Shown: positions 26,354 through 35,064, numbered from the stretch's first letter. The stretch is 50,276 bases of DNA from Lachnospiraceae bacterium (GCA_017621815.1 JAGASK010000021.1:1-50276), one strand, 5' to 3'. The notes: generated by a model from the sequence alone, not told the origin. Program-made: numbers and translations.

Positions 26354-27703
26354 CTATTGTCTGACAGCAGCCTTAATGGTCTGCGCCATATATTCCAGCA
26401 TTTCCTCCGTCATACCAGGGTATACCCCAATCCAGAAGGTATCTTTCATAATCCTGTCGGTATTTTCAAGGCTCCCTGCCACACGGTAGCCTTTACCGCT
26501 CTTCCTCATCTCATCAAAGCAGGGATGCTTAATTAAATTCCCGGCAAACAGCATTCTGGTCTGAACTCCATGGCTCTCAATATAAGGCACCACCTTATTT
26601 CTGTCCACACCTTCTGCACAGGTAAGCATAAAGCCAAACCAGCTGGGATTGGAATTTTCACATGCCTCCGGCAAAATAAATGTATCCTGCACATCCGAAA
26701 GTGCCTCCTTCAAATAGGCAAAATTCTGTCTTCTTCTTTCCACAAAGGAAGGAAATTTTTTAAGCTGTGCACAGCCTATGGAAGCCTGTAAATCCGTTGC
26801 TTTCAAATTATATCCGAAATGGGAATAAACATATTTATGGTCATATCCTGTGGGAAGCTCACCGTATTGCCCGTCAAACCGGTGTCCGCACAGATTATCA
26901 CGGCCGGATGGACAAACACAGTCCCTGCCCCAGTCACGAAAAGAACGGATGCACTTATGCAAAAGCGGATTGTCCGTATATACAGCTCCCCCTTCCCCCA
27001 TAGTCATATGATGAGGAGGATAAAAGCTGGAGGTTCCGATATCCCCCACGGTTCCTGTAAGATAAGTTTTTCCGTCCAGAATATATTCACTGCCAAGGGC
27101 ATCACAATTATCCTCTATCAGCCAGAGATTATGTCTGTCACAGAACTCCTTTACAGCTTTTAAATCAAAGGGATTGCCGAGGGTATGGGCAAGCATGACA
27201 GCCTTTGTCTTTTCACTGTAAGCTTCCTCAAGCTTTGTTACATCGATATTATACTGCGGAACGGTTACATCCACAAAAACAGGAACCGCCCCATATTGAA
27301 TCATAGGCGACACAGTGGTGGGAAAGCCTGCTGCCACCGTAATCACTTCATCCCCTCTCCTTATCTGCCGCTCTTTAAGAAGAGGGGAAGTCAGCGCCAT
27401 AAATGCAAGCAGATTCGCCGAAGAGCCTGAATTAACCAGGCTGCAGAAACGGACCTTTAAGTACTCCGCAAACTCTTTTTCAAACTGCTCCGTATATCTT
27501 CCTGATGTGAGCCAGAATTCCAGCGCGCTGTCCACAAGATTTGTCATTTCCTCACTGTCATATACCCGGGAAGCATAAGGAATTCTGTCCCCTTTTTCAT
27601 ATTCTTTTTTATCTGCATGATATTTTTGATAATACTCTTTGACAAGATTTAAAATCTGTTCCTTATCTTTTTGCTGGTTTTCACTGTACATAATCATAAC
27701 CAT
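26354..27703 (-). CDS. rfbH: CDP-4-keto-6-deoxyglucose 3-dehydrase (E1)
   Basis: A 449-residue PMP-dependent, Fe-S-containing member of the DegT fold. The Schiff-base lysine is replaced by His231 in FYPPHHMTMGEGG, the hallmark of E1 dehydrases. Cluster ligands are Cys200 (EDNCDALG), Cys262, Cys264 and Cys272 (CVCPSGRDNLC), giving CX61CX1CX7C; the Yersinia enzyme, as I recall it, has X57, so a 4-residue insertion is present. E1 removes the 3-hydroxyl and needs a reductase (E3), which is not in the window. Three ATGs lie close together (27703, 27697, 27691); the AAGG site fits the second best. Confidence 0.92.
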   Translation of the reverse strand: MVMIMYSENQQKDKEQILNLVKEYYQKYHADKKEYEKGDRIPYASRVYDSEEMTNLVDSALEFWLTSGRYTEQFEKEFAEYLKVRFCSLVNSGSSANLLAFMALTSPLLKERQIRRGDEVITVAAGFPTTVSPMIQYGAVPVFVDVTVPQYNIDVTKLEEAYSEKTKAVMLAHTLGNPFDLKAVKEFCDRHNLWLIEDNCDALGSEYILDGKTYLTGTVGDIGTSSFYPPHHMTMGEGGAVYTDNPLLHKCIRSFRDWGRDCVCPSGRDNLCGHRFDGQYGELPTGYDHKYVYSHFGYNLKATDLQASIGCAQLKKFPSFVERRRQNFAYLKEALSDVQDTFILPEACENSNPSWFGFMLTCAEGVDRNKVVPYIESHGVQTRMLFAGNLIKHPCFDEMRKSGKGYRVAGSLENTDRIMKDTFWIGVYPGMTEEMLEYMAQTIKAAVRQ

Positions 27704-27724
27704 GCCTTTCTTATATCTTTTTAC

Positions 27725-28498
27725 TTACCAATTCTTCCAGGGAGCTTCTCCCCCTCCCCAAAGCATATTCAGATAATCCCTGTCATGAATGTTATCCATA
27801 GGCGACCAGAAGCCGTCATGGCGGTAAGCCATCATCTCTTCTGCTGCCGCCAGTTTTTCAAAAGGTTCTCTTTCCAGCATGGTACTGCCGTTTCCCAGAT
27901 AGTCAAATACCCTTTTATTCAAAACCATATATCCTGCATTCACCCAGGACTGATCCTTTCTTGCTTTCTCTTTAAAGCTTTCCACCTGCCCGCTCTCGTC
28001 AATCTTAATAGCGCCGAAGCGTCCTGCCGGCCTTGTGGTGGTAATTGTGGCAATTCTGCCGTGGGAATGATGAAATTCAAGAAGCTTTTCAATATCAATA
28101 TCCGCCACACCGTCGCCATAGGTCAGCATAAACTCCTCATCTTCCCCTATATATTCCCTGATTCTCAGAATTCTGCCCGCTGTCAGAGTAGAAAATCCGG
28201 TATCAGCCAGAGTAATTTTCCACGGCTCCGTATCGTGATTATGCTCAATGTGCCCTCCGCCTGTAAGGTCAAAGGTGGTATTTGTCTGATACATATGATA
28301 ATGGGTAAAATATTCCTTAATAATATGCCCCTTATATCCGCAGCAGATAATAAAATCATGATACCCAAAGGCAGAATATATTTTCATGATATGCCACAAA
28401 ATCGGTCTGCCGCCTATTTCCACCATGGGTTTGGGTTTTACCGCAGTCTCCTCGCTGAGACGGCTTCCAAGACCGCCTGCCAAAATAACTACCTTCAT
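27725..28498 (-). CDS. rfbF: Glucose-1-phosphate cytidylyltransferase
   Basis: The 257-residue enzyme starts MKVVILAGGLGSRLSEET, the nucleotide-binding loop of RfbF. KPKPMVEIGGRPILWHIMK, the metal-binding LTYGDGVAD and GFWSPMDNIHD are also canonical. It makes CDP-glucose from glucose-1-phosphate and CTP, the first step of the CDP-dideoxyhexose pathway. AAGGA lies 8 bases before this ATG, and the previous gene stops 4 bases upstream, so longer upstream starts were rejected. It is the intact partner of the degenerate paralogue at 28503-29276. Confidence 0.93.
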   Translation of the reverse strand: MKVVILAGGLGSRLSEETAVKPKPMVEIGGRPILWHIMKIYSAFGYHDFIICCGYKGHIIKEYFTHYHMYQTNTTFDLTGGGHIEHNHDTEPWKITLADTGFSTLTAGRILRIREYIGEDEEFMLTYGDGVADIDIEKLLEFHHSHGRIATITTTRPAGRFGAIKIDESGQVESFKEKARKDQSWVNAGYMVLNKRVFDYLGNGSTMLEREPFEKLAAAEEMMAYRHDGFWSPMDNIHDRDYLNMLWGGGEAPWKNW

Positions 28499-28502
28499 AA
28501 CA

Positions 28503-29276
28503 TTATCCTTCCTGCCATGACTTCCATGGAGCGGCTCCTGCATTCCATAAATTCTGCATTTGCTCAAAATCCCTTTTGGTTTCAATAGGACTCCAGAAAC
28601 CTTCATGCTGATAAGTATCTATCTGATTTCTCTCCGCCAGGCGCTCAAGAAGCTGATTTTCCAGACTGTAATTTCCCGTCATGAACTTAAAAGCCCTTTT
28701 TTCCAAAACATAGGTACCTGTATTTGTCCATGCTTCCTTGCTCATGGTTTCTTTTTTTCCAAGGTAATTTCCCTCTCCGTCCAAAGCCAGCAGACTGTGT
28801 CTTCCGCTGGGTCTTGCTACCACCATAGTTGCCAGCTTCTGCCGCTGTTCATGGAAACGTACCACCTCATTGATATCAATATCATCCAGGCAGTCACCGT
28901 AAGTAACAATACAGGAATCACCGTCTATATACTTTTCCGCCTGACTGACCCTTAAACCCGTTGCCGAATAAAGCCCGGTGTCCACCACTGTAACCTTCCA
29001 GTCCTCCGAAATATTCTTGTGTATCTTAATGGTATTGGTAAGCAAATCCACGGTAATATCGGACTGATAGATATAGAAATCCTTAAAATAATCCTTTATC
29101 ATATCTATCTTATATCCGGCGCAGACGATAAACTCATGAAACCCCTGTGATGCATATTTTTTCATTATATGCCATAAAATAGGGTTTTCACCTATTTCTA
29201 CCATGGGCTTCGGCATTTTTTCCCTTTCATCCGTAAGTGTGCTGGGCATTCCTCCTGCCAAAATCACTACCTTCAT
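28503..29276 (-). CDS. Divergent cytidylyltransferase-like protein
   Basis: At 257 residues it has exactly the length of the neighbouring RfbF and aligns end to end with it: KPMVEIGENPILWHIMK, GYKIDMIKDYF, VTYGDCLDDID, GFWSPIETKRD and the PWKSW tail. The nucleotide-binding loop is changed from GLGSRLSEET to GMPSTLTDERE, losing the conserved Arg position, and TYGDG has become TYGDC. It may accept another sugar phosphate or nucleotide, act as a regulatory subunit, or be inactive. GAGGG lies 8 bases before ATG 29276, better than TTG 29300, which overlaps the previous stop. It is 4 bases from rfbF. Confidence 0.8.
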   Translation of the reverse strand: MKVVILAGGMPSTLTDEREKMPKPMVEIGENPILWHIMKKYASQGFHEFIVCAGYKIDMIKDYFKDFYIYQSDITVDLLTNTIKIHKNISEDWKVTVVDTGLYSATGLRVSQAEKYIDGDSCIVTYGDCLDDIDINEVVRFHEQRQKLATMVVARPSGRHSLLALDGEGNYLGKKETMSKEAWTNTGTYVLEKRAFKFMTGNYSLENQLLERLAERNQIDTYQHEGFWSPIETKRDFEQMQNLWNAGAAPWKSWQEG

Positions 29277-29292
29277 TGCCTGATCCCTCTTT

Positions 29293-31314
29293 TCATTCAA
29301 TTATTCTTGGAATAATCATATTGGCATCCATTTCTTCATCGGGAAGGAACGGGGATAAATCCTCAAGGGGCGGCGAAACAAGAGTTCCGTCCGGCAGCCT
29401 TTTTGCTGAGGATTTGGGTTCAAAATTCTGATCGCAGCTTACAAAAAATTCACAGATTACAGGGCCTTCCATGGCAAGAGTCTTATCGATGGCATCTCCC
29501 ATTTCACTGTTATGATAGACTGCCAGATAAGGATATCCATAGGCATCTGCAATTTTACCCATATCCGGAAAGCTCAAATCAGGCCCTTCAAATCCGCTGT
29601 CAACACCCACTCCTACAAGGGGCTCCCCAAAGAAATTTTTCTGACTCTGACGAATGGAATGATATCCGCCGTTATTAATCAGGAAAATTTTAACAGGCAT
29701 CTTATGATGGATGATAGTCTGCAGCTCCTGCAGATTCATTTGAATACTTCCTTCTCCTGTCAGAAGAATAATGTCCTGACTGCAGTCAGCCATACAGGCG
29801 CCGATTGCCGCCGGCAAATCATACCCCATGGAGGCAATGGCGGAATTAGAAATAAACCGCTGTCCCTTTTTAATAATGTAAGCATGGCCGCCTACCACAC
29901 AGGCAGAACCGTTTCCCACTACTGTTATCTGATTTTCCGAGAGCCTGCTGCTTAACTCCTTAACAAGCGCATAAACATTTCCAGGTTCTTCATCACCATG
30001 CTCCATGTGCTCCTTCCGGACAACCGGATATTTTTCCTTCCACATCCGGCAGGTTTCCAGCCAGGTTTTCCCCGGCAGTCCCTCTCCGCCTTTAAATAAC
30101 GGCAAAGTAAGGTGTCCTGCCTGACTCTCCTCCCTAAGCACCCGAATCATTGTTTCCATCAAATCACGGGCATCCGCATGAACAGGCATGTCCGTATGCA
30201 CCGTAGGCTTACGAAGCTCTTCCTTATCCACATCATTTACAATAACATAGGCTTCCCTTGCCCATGTTTTATAATTATATCCTACCTGACGTATACTGAG
30301 TCGGCTTCCCACAGAAAAAACAAGATCACTGTTCTGTATTCCGAAATTTCCCGGACGGTCTCCCATATTTCCTGCACGTCCCACATACAATGGATGCTCA
30401 TCCCATATGGCATCCGAACTGTTCCAGCCTGTAATGACAGGAATGCCAAGCATTTCCACAAGAGTCAGAAAAGCATCATGTCCTTTGGCTATTCTGATAC
30501 CGTTGCCTGCATTAAACACAGGTCTTTTTGCCTGACTGATTTTATCAATAATCCGAAGAACAGTTTCACGGCTGACCTTCCCCGGCAGCACCTGCCTTTT
30601 TTCTCCCTGTCCGGCATAATCCTCAGGAATAACAGGAACTGCAGCGCTTTCTTCTGCCTTGCGGCTCCCTGTCTCTGTTTCCCCTGCTTCTGCCTCCAAG
30701 GCCTTTTGCTTATCGGATTTTTCCCATCCTGTACCGCCTTTTTCATAATCTGCGGCGTCAAAGCCTGCCAGTTCTTCCGTTTCCACATAAGCTCCCTGAA
30801 CATTTAAAGGAATATCCAGCCAGCAGGGACCCGGACGGCCTGACTGTGCCAGATATAACGCTTTTTCAAGACAATATCTGATTCTCTTAGGTTCAATTAC
30901 CATTTCACAATATTTTGTCATGCAGTCCACTGCCTGGCAGATATCAAATTCCTGGTCGCCCAGCGCCCGAATTCCCACTCCGGACCATCTTGCGGTAGTA
31001 TCATACCGCACCTGGCCTGACAAAATCAGCATGGGAATAGAATCCAGCCAGCCTCCCACCACGCCGGTAATGGCATTGGTTCCTCCCGGCCCCGTAGTAA
31101 CGCAGACTGCTGCAATTTTATTATGAATCCGGGCATAGCTTTCTGCTGCAATAGCGCATGCCTGCTCATGATGATTATAAATACAGTGGAGTCCCTGCTG
31201 ATGTCCCAGACCATCATTTAAGTGCATGGCGCCTCCGCCTGTAACAGAAAAAACATGGCTGATGCCGGAATCCACAAGCTTCTGTGCTATATAATTCGAT
31301 ACTTTTATTTTCAT
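29293..31314 (-). CDS. ThDP-dependent acetolactate-synthase-like enzyme, YerE-like
   Basis: The 673-residue protein has the three-domain fold of ThDP decarboxylases and ligases. The Pyr domain has catalytic Glu50 (NHHEQACAIAAESYARI) and VTTGPGGTNAITGV. The PP domain has the ThDP/Mg motif GEGS (near residue 517) through LINNGGYHSIRQSQ. GYHSIRQSQKNFF differs from anabolic acetolactate synthases and resembles sugar-cluster enzymes such as Yersinia YerE, which adds an acetyl unit from pyruvate to CDP-4-keto-3,6-dideoxyglucose. Residues about 190-245 form an acidic low-complexity insert between domains. It is the first gene of the CDP-sugar operon, which supports that role over isoleucine or valine synthesis; no small regulatory subunit is adjacent. 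Confidence 0.8.
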   Translation of the reverse strand: MKIKVSNYIAQKLVDSGISHVFSVTGGGAMHLNDGLGHQQGLHCIYNHHEQACAIAAESYARIHNKIAAVCVTTGPGGTNAITGVVGGWLDSIPMLILSGQVRYDTTARWSGVGIRALGDQEFDICQAVDCMTKYCEMVIEPKRIRYCLEKALYLAQSGRPGPCWLDIPLNVQGAYVETEELAGFDAADYEKGGTGWEKSDKQKALEAEAGETETGSRKAEESAAVPVIPEDYAGQGEKRQVLPGKVSRETVLRIIDKISQAKRPVFNAGNGIRIAKGHDAFLTLVEMLGIPVITGWNSSDAIWDEHPLYVGRAGNMGDRPGNFGIQNSDLVFSVGSRLSIRQVGYNYKTWAREAYVIVNDVDKEELRKPTVHTDMPVHADARDLMETMIRVLREESQAGHLTLPLFKGGEGLPGKTWLETCRMWKEKYPVVRKEHMEHGDEEPGNVYALVKELSSRLSENQITVVGNGSACVVGGHAYIIKKGQRFISNSAIASMGYDLPAAIGACMADCSQDIILLTGEGSIQMNLQELQTIIHHKMPVKIFLINNGGYHSIRQSQKNFFGEPLVGVGVDSGFEGPDLSFPDMGKIADAYGYPYLAVYHNSEMGDAIDKTLAMEGPVICEFFVSCDQNFEPKSSAKRLPDGTLVSPPLEDLSPFLPDEEMDANMIIPRIIE

Positions 31315-31372
31315 TGGTACATCCTCATTGCTTTCCTGATTGTCCTTACTATTTTACCATATCACAGGGGTG

Positions 31373-32878
31373 TTATACAATAAAACAAAACATGGCGAAA
31401 GAAAATACGGCAAAAATCATTATCAAATACTGCAGGGCTGTACTGAAAACAGCTTCTGCTTTTGCCGCCGGTCCCTGCTTTTTCTGCTCCATTATTTCTG
31501 CATCCGACAGGAAAAATCCTATAATAACAGCCTTAAGTACGGTAATAACAGTAAAATATCTGGCATCCATGCTGCAGCCAAAGGGATATTTCCAAAAAGA
31601 ATACATCACAAACAGTATGTCAAACAAAGCAATTCCTATAATAAAGCATCTGTTCTTTTCCAGCCTTCGCTTCACCGCTCCATAAATGCAATAACCTGCC
31701 GCAAATGCTGTAATCAGAAGATTCACAGCAAGCAGAATATAAGGCACCCATACCGGAATGGAAAAGGTAAACTCGCCAAACAACTCCGATTTCAGGAAAT
31801 AAGTGGCTAGATTATAATCTGAATATGGATCATTAAAAGGAGAGGCCAGTATATTTTTGATATCCAGAAGCTTATACCGGTTCCATAAAGAAACGTCCCC
31901 GCACCAGATATCACTTCCCACAACCTGAGGATAAATATAAGTAAAGGACTGGCCAAACAAAACATAGTTTCTGATATAAAACCAGAGACCGAGAGGAAGA
32001 GAAATCACACCGAAAAGCACATATAAGCAAAGAAATCTTCCTCTTTTTTCCTTTTCTGACGCCAGATGATAAATAAAAACCATCACCGTAAAAACTGCGG
32101 GAAGAGCGCAGGACAAATTTGTCTGCAATCCCAGCCCATAAATTACAGCCAGAAATACGGTGTTTTTCAGAGAAGCTTCTTTATGCCAGTATAATGTATA
32201 AAGTATGGCGGCAAGCGCGAAAAAACAACTGAAGGCATCCTCACCGATTCGTCCTGAAATCAGGAAAAATACAGGAAAAGCTGCAACTAATAAAGTCGTA
32301 TATCTTATGCCCTTCTCCTTCATCTTCAAGCATCTGCAAAGCTTCGGTATCATAAATAAAATACCGCAGGAAGCAAAACAAGAGGCAAGCTTTCCCGCAT
32401 TTCCAAGATAAAAAACATCATCTGACTTTAAAAAAGGCTGAACTGCCAGACAAAATACTGCAGAAACAATATAAGAAAACGGCTGATGATACAACTGTAC
32501 ATCATTGCTTTGGGGCAGCTGGTGCAGCTGTACCAGCTGCATCAGATAACTCGCCTTACTGACTCCGTATAAATCCTCAAAACCACTCATATCATGAGCC
32601 CTTACATATGCACTGTTGTAAAGGGTATAACCAATCCTGACAATACAGCCTGCCAGAACAATGTAAAAAAGAATTTCATCATCAGAAAGTATCTGATAAC
32701 GACCTTTTCTCGCAGCAAAAAGAACCAGCCCGAAAACAGACACCAGCATAAGAAGATGAATAGAATAGACATCTATATAATAGTTGTTAATAATCAAATA
32801 TCCGGCAATCAGCAAAAGCGCTGTTGCAATATAAAGCGGCAATTTAAAACCTAAAATGTCTTTTTTCAGTCTTTCCAT
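31373..32878 (-). CDS. GT-C membrane glycosyltransferase
   Basis: The 501-residue protein has about eleven membrane segments. YVRAHDMSGFEDLYG in the first outer loop and QLYHQPFSYI resemble the RxHD and YHPP motifs of GT39-like GT-C enzymes. It lacks a large soluble C-terminus. AGGAGA lies 6 bases before ATG 32878, so the ATG at 32899 (no ribosome site) was rejected. The stop is 58 bases before the ThDP gene, and no terminator is visible between, so it may head the CDP-sugar unit and transfer the finished sugar. No promoter was found directly before it. Confidence 0.75.
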   Translation of the reverse strand: MERLKKDILGFKLPLYIATALLLIAGYLIINNYYIDVYSIHLLMLVSVFGLVLFAARKGRYQILSDDEILFYIVLAGCIVRIGYTLYNSAYVRAHDMSGFEDLYGVSKASYLMQLVQLHQLPQSNDVQLYHQPFSYIVSAVFCLAVQPFLKSDDVFYLGNAGKLASCFASCGILFMIPKLCRCLKMKEKGIRYTTLLVAAFPVFFLISGRIGEDAFSCFFALAAILYTLYWHKEASLKNTVFLAVIYGLGLQTNLSCALPAVFTVMVFIYHLASEKEKRGRFLCLYVLFGVISLPLGLWFYIRNYVLFGQSFTYIYPQVVGSDIWCGDVSLWNRYKLLDIKNILASPFNDPYSDYNLATYFLKSELFGEFTFSIPVWVPYILLAVNLLITAFAAGYCIYGAVKRRLEKNRCFIIGIALFDILFVMYSFWKYPFGCSMDARYFTVITVLKAVIIGFFLSDAEIMEQKKQGPAAKAEAVFSTALQYLIMIFAVFSFAMFCFIV

Positions 32879-32946
32879 ACGAATTCTCCTGCCTGCCATA
32901 TTCTAAGAACGACAGCCTTCACCTTCCGTCTGATTACTTTTCAAAT

Positions 32947-34593
32947 TCATACCAATCTTTCTGAAATTGATTGCTTCAATTTAATTTCACTTGCAAAAAT
33001 CAGCATCTGTGTAATAAGTTCATTTATTTTCAATTTTTGCTCCATATTTTTCCTATTGTAATAAAGATAAAAAAATTTTTCACCTTTGCTTTTTTGAGAT
33101 GTCAATACCGTCGATACCTCTTCAAATTTGCATGGATTCTTCAATTCAGAAAATATCAATTCAATATTTCCAAATTCCTGTTTCCTAAATCCGCTGTTAA
33201 ATTGATTGGTATATATAATTTGAAAATCAAAATCTATATTTTGACTATCCGCAAAAGTTTTTAATATCTGCATCCATTTAACATGACGGCTTTTAACCTC
33301 CAAAGATGCCTTGTTTTTTTCTTTTTCAATTCCTTCTGAAGAATCCATAAGCTTTTGAGTATCTTTAACCTCTTGCTGACATATATCAAGAACCGCAGAA
33401 TTGATTATAAATGGAATCCCCTGAGTTCTCAGGGAATTTCGAAGACTGTCAAATTCCTTTTCAATAACATCGAGTTCTCTTTCATGTCCTAAAAAGATAG
33501 CCTGAAACTCAGCCTCCGTTTTCCAAAGAGGATGCTTTCTTAAATTCCTATCATAATACTCCTTTACGCAGGCACAATTTTCTATTAAGTTTTTCATCAA
33601 ATAATGAACATCCGAATCTCCCATAAGACGCACTTTACCATAATTTTCTACTTCCACACCTTCATCCGAAAGAAGCTTGTCAGATAATACTTCGCTTTTT
33701 AATATTTGATGCATAACTTGATATAATGCATTTTCCCCAAGATATGCATCATACAGCACAATCGGGTGATTTTGTATCCATTTTCTCTCAGCATCATGTG
33801 CATATACAACATTCTCAAGCACACTAACTGCCGCTTTATCATAGCAAATGCGATAATATCCCTGTTTATCCATTATGACACGAATACTTTTCAGCAATCT
33901 TATATAATCGATTTTAATTGTATCAAACCCAGTCATATAAGAATCCCTTAAGAGGTAATCCAGTTTATCAACATCAATAATCTTAGAATTAAGCAATTCT
34001 ATCAAGCTATTCATAAAACTTTTTTGTGTATCCATATGATTCACATATTTATACCCAATAATGCAGCGGGCAAAAAAAGAGCTCATTTCATCTGGAATAC
34101 TATCTTTGAATTTCTGCAATGAAACCATAACACTCATAAGTTCATGCGGAGCTGCCTTGTAAGAATTATTCTTTATTTCCTTCTCTAATTCCGAATCATT
34201 TGTCAATTCTAATATCCTTTTATGGAGTTTATCCCTTTCACCTTTTTCCAGGTAGAATTTTTCTCCCGTATGGGAAAATGGGGCATGCCCCACATCATGA
34301 AGCAGGCATGCCAACTCAAATACTTTAATATACTGTTGGACATTTGAAAAAACAGGTGATGATTTATCCCCTAAAGAATCAAGAAAAGCATTAGCTGCTA
34401 TCCTTCCCAAATGATACACACCCAAAGAATGTACGAAGCGATTATGTACTGCTGATGAATAAAGAGGTGCATAGCTTGTTTGTATTACATCGCGCAGGCG
34501 TTGAAAAAATGCTGTATCTACCACCTGCACGATCAGTTCCTCATCAATTTCTATATATCCATAAACCGGATCCTTAAACCTTTTGTCCCCCAC
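32947..34593 (-). CDS. HD-domain phosphohydrolase (COG1078/dNTPase-like)
   Basis: The 548-residue protein has an N-terminal HD domain with HNRFVHSLGVYHLG, CLLHDVGHAPFSHTGE and later KLDYLLRDSYMTG. These are metal-binding blocks shared with dGTPases and SAMHD1-type enzymes. It is longer than the usual 430-450 residues; the extra 100 or so C-terminal residues are charged and AT-rich at DNA level. It starts at GTG 4 bases after the small upstream gene, with AGGAG 9 bases before, so the two are co-translated. Nucleotide hydrolysis is likely; the substrate is unknown. It does not fit the surrounding polysaccharide theme. Confidence 0.83.
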   Translation of the reverse strand: MGDKRFKDPVYGYIEIDEELIVQVVDTAFFQRLRDVIQTSYAPLYSSAVHNRFVHSLGVYHLGRIAANAFLDSLGDKSSPVFSNVQQYIKVFELACLLHDVGHAPFSHTGEKFYLEKGERDKLHKRILELTNDSELEKEIKNNSYKAAPHELMSVMVSLQKFKDSIPDEMSSFFARCIIGYKYVNHMDTQKSFMNSLIELLNSKIIDVDKLDYLLRDSYMTGFDTIKIDYIRLLKSIRVIMDKQGYYRICYDKAAVSVLENVVYAHDAERKWIQNHPIVLYDAYLGENALYQVMHQILKSEVLSDKLLSDEGVEVENYGKVRLMGDSDVHYLMKNLIENCACVKEYYDRNLRKHPLWKTEAEFQAIFLGHERELDVIEKEFDSLRNSLRTQGIPFIINSAVLDICQQEVKDTQKLMDSSEGIEKEKNKASLEVKSRHVKWMQILKTFADSQNIDFDFQIIYTNQFNSGFRKQEFGNIELIFSELKNPCKFEEVSTVLTSQKSKGEKFFYLYYNRKNMEQKLKINELITQMLIFASEIKLKQSISERLV

Positions 34594-34597
34594 TTAA

Positions 34598-34960
34598 TTA
34601 TACTCCTAATGCTTTTTTAGTTATTTCAGCCTGAAACGCACTTATTACTTTTGTAGACAATGATGCACAAAAACGTACCCATAATTGAAAGGGCTCGATC
34701 CCATCCCGTAATTTAATTCCCGGAGCACCATTTAATTCATATGGTTCAAACATATCAGTATAATCCTCCAACATCGCCATCTGGCTCTCTCTGGATACTA
34801 CCAACACTGCTTTTGTTTCTCCATCGCTGCTCAATACATCAATTACTCTTGCTCCATACTCATCCAGTTCACGGAAAAGAACTTCTCTCTTTCCCTTTTT
34901 ATCAACCAATTCAATTAAAGCATTCGCTACTAAATCTTCTATTTCGATGTAAATATACAT
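34598..34960 (-). CDS. Small protein of unknown function paired with the HD gene
   Basis: The 120-residue soluble protein, acidic in its first half, reads as three parts: an N-terminal strand-rich part (MYIYIEIEDLVANALIELVD), a middle with VLVVSRESQMAMLEDY, and a helical C-terminus rich in Ser/Ala. No known domain was recognised. GAGGG lies 6 bases before ATG 34960; the GTG at 34966 overlaps that site and was rejected. It is read from a strong promoter with repeated palindromes. A regulator, inhibitor or sensor for the HD enzyme is possible, and so is a repressor of its own operon; neither is shown. Confidence 0.7.
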   Translation of the reverse strand: MYIYIEIEDLVANALIELVDKKGKREVLFRELDEYGARVIDVLSSDGETKAVLVVSRESQMAMLEDYTDMFEPYELNGAPGIKLRDGIEPFQLWVRFCASLSTKVISAFQAEITKKALGV

Positions 34961-34999
34961 TTGCACCCTCGCATTCTTTCTTGTTTTACTATAATATGA

Positions 35000-35043
35000 G
35001 TAAAATTTTACCTGTATCCTAAAATGAATAAGAAAATTTTACC
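35000..35043. repeat. Duplicated palindromic operator-like sites
   Basis: GTAAAATTTTAC (35000-35011) is a perfect 12-bp palindrome. The 11-base core AAAATTTTACC recurs at 35002-35012 and 35033-35043, exactly 31 bases apart (about three helical turns). The upstream copy covers the -10 box at 35036-35041, as expected for a repressor binding two sites. Confidence 0.6.
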
Positions 35044-35064
35044 AACAAATACTGACTATGTCAA
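35036..35064 (-). promoter_or_regulatory. Promoter of the small protein-HD operon
   Basis: A consensus TTGACA (35064-35059) is 17 bases from TAAAAT (35041-35036) on the minus strand. It would give a leader of about 70 bases before ATG 34960. Confidence 0.82.

Noticed and set aside
27671-28588. Long open frame on the plus strand opposite rfbF and the start of rfbH
   Set aside because: It lies antisense to well-supported genes, has no ribosome site or recognisable domain, and its composition follows the opposite-strand codons.
29293-31314. Annotation as the branched-chain amino acid acetolactate synthase
   Set aside because: Context is a CDP-sugar operon, no small subunit is adjacent, and the cofactor-site segment GYHSIRQSQ differs from anabolic enzymes.
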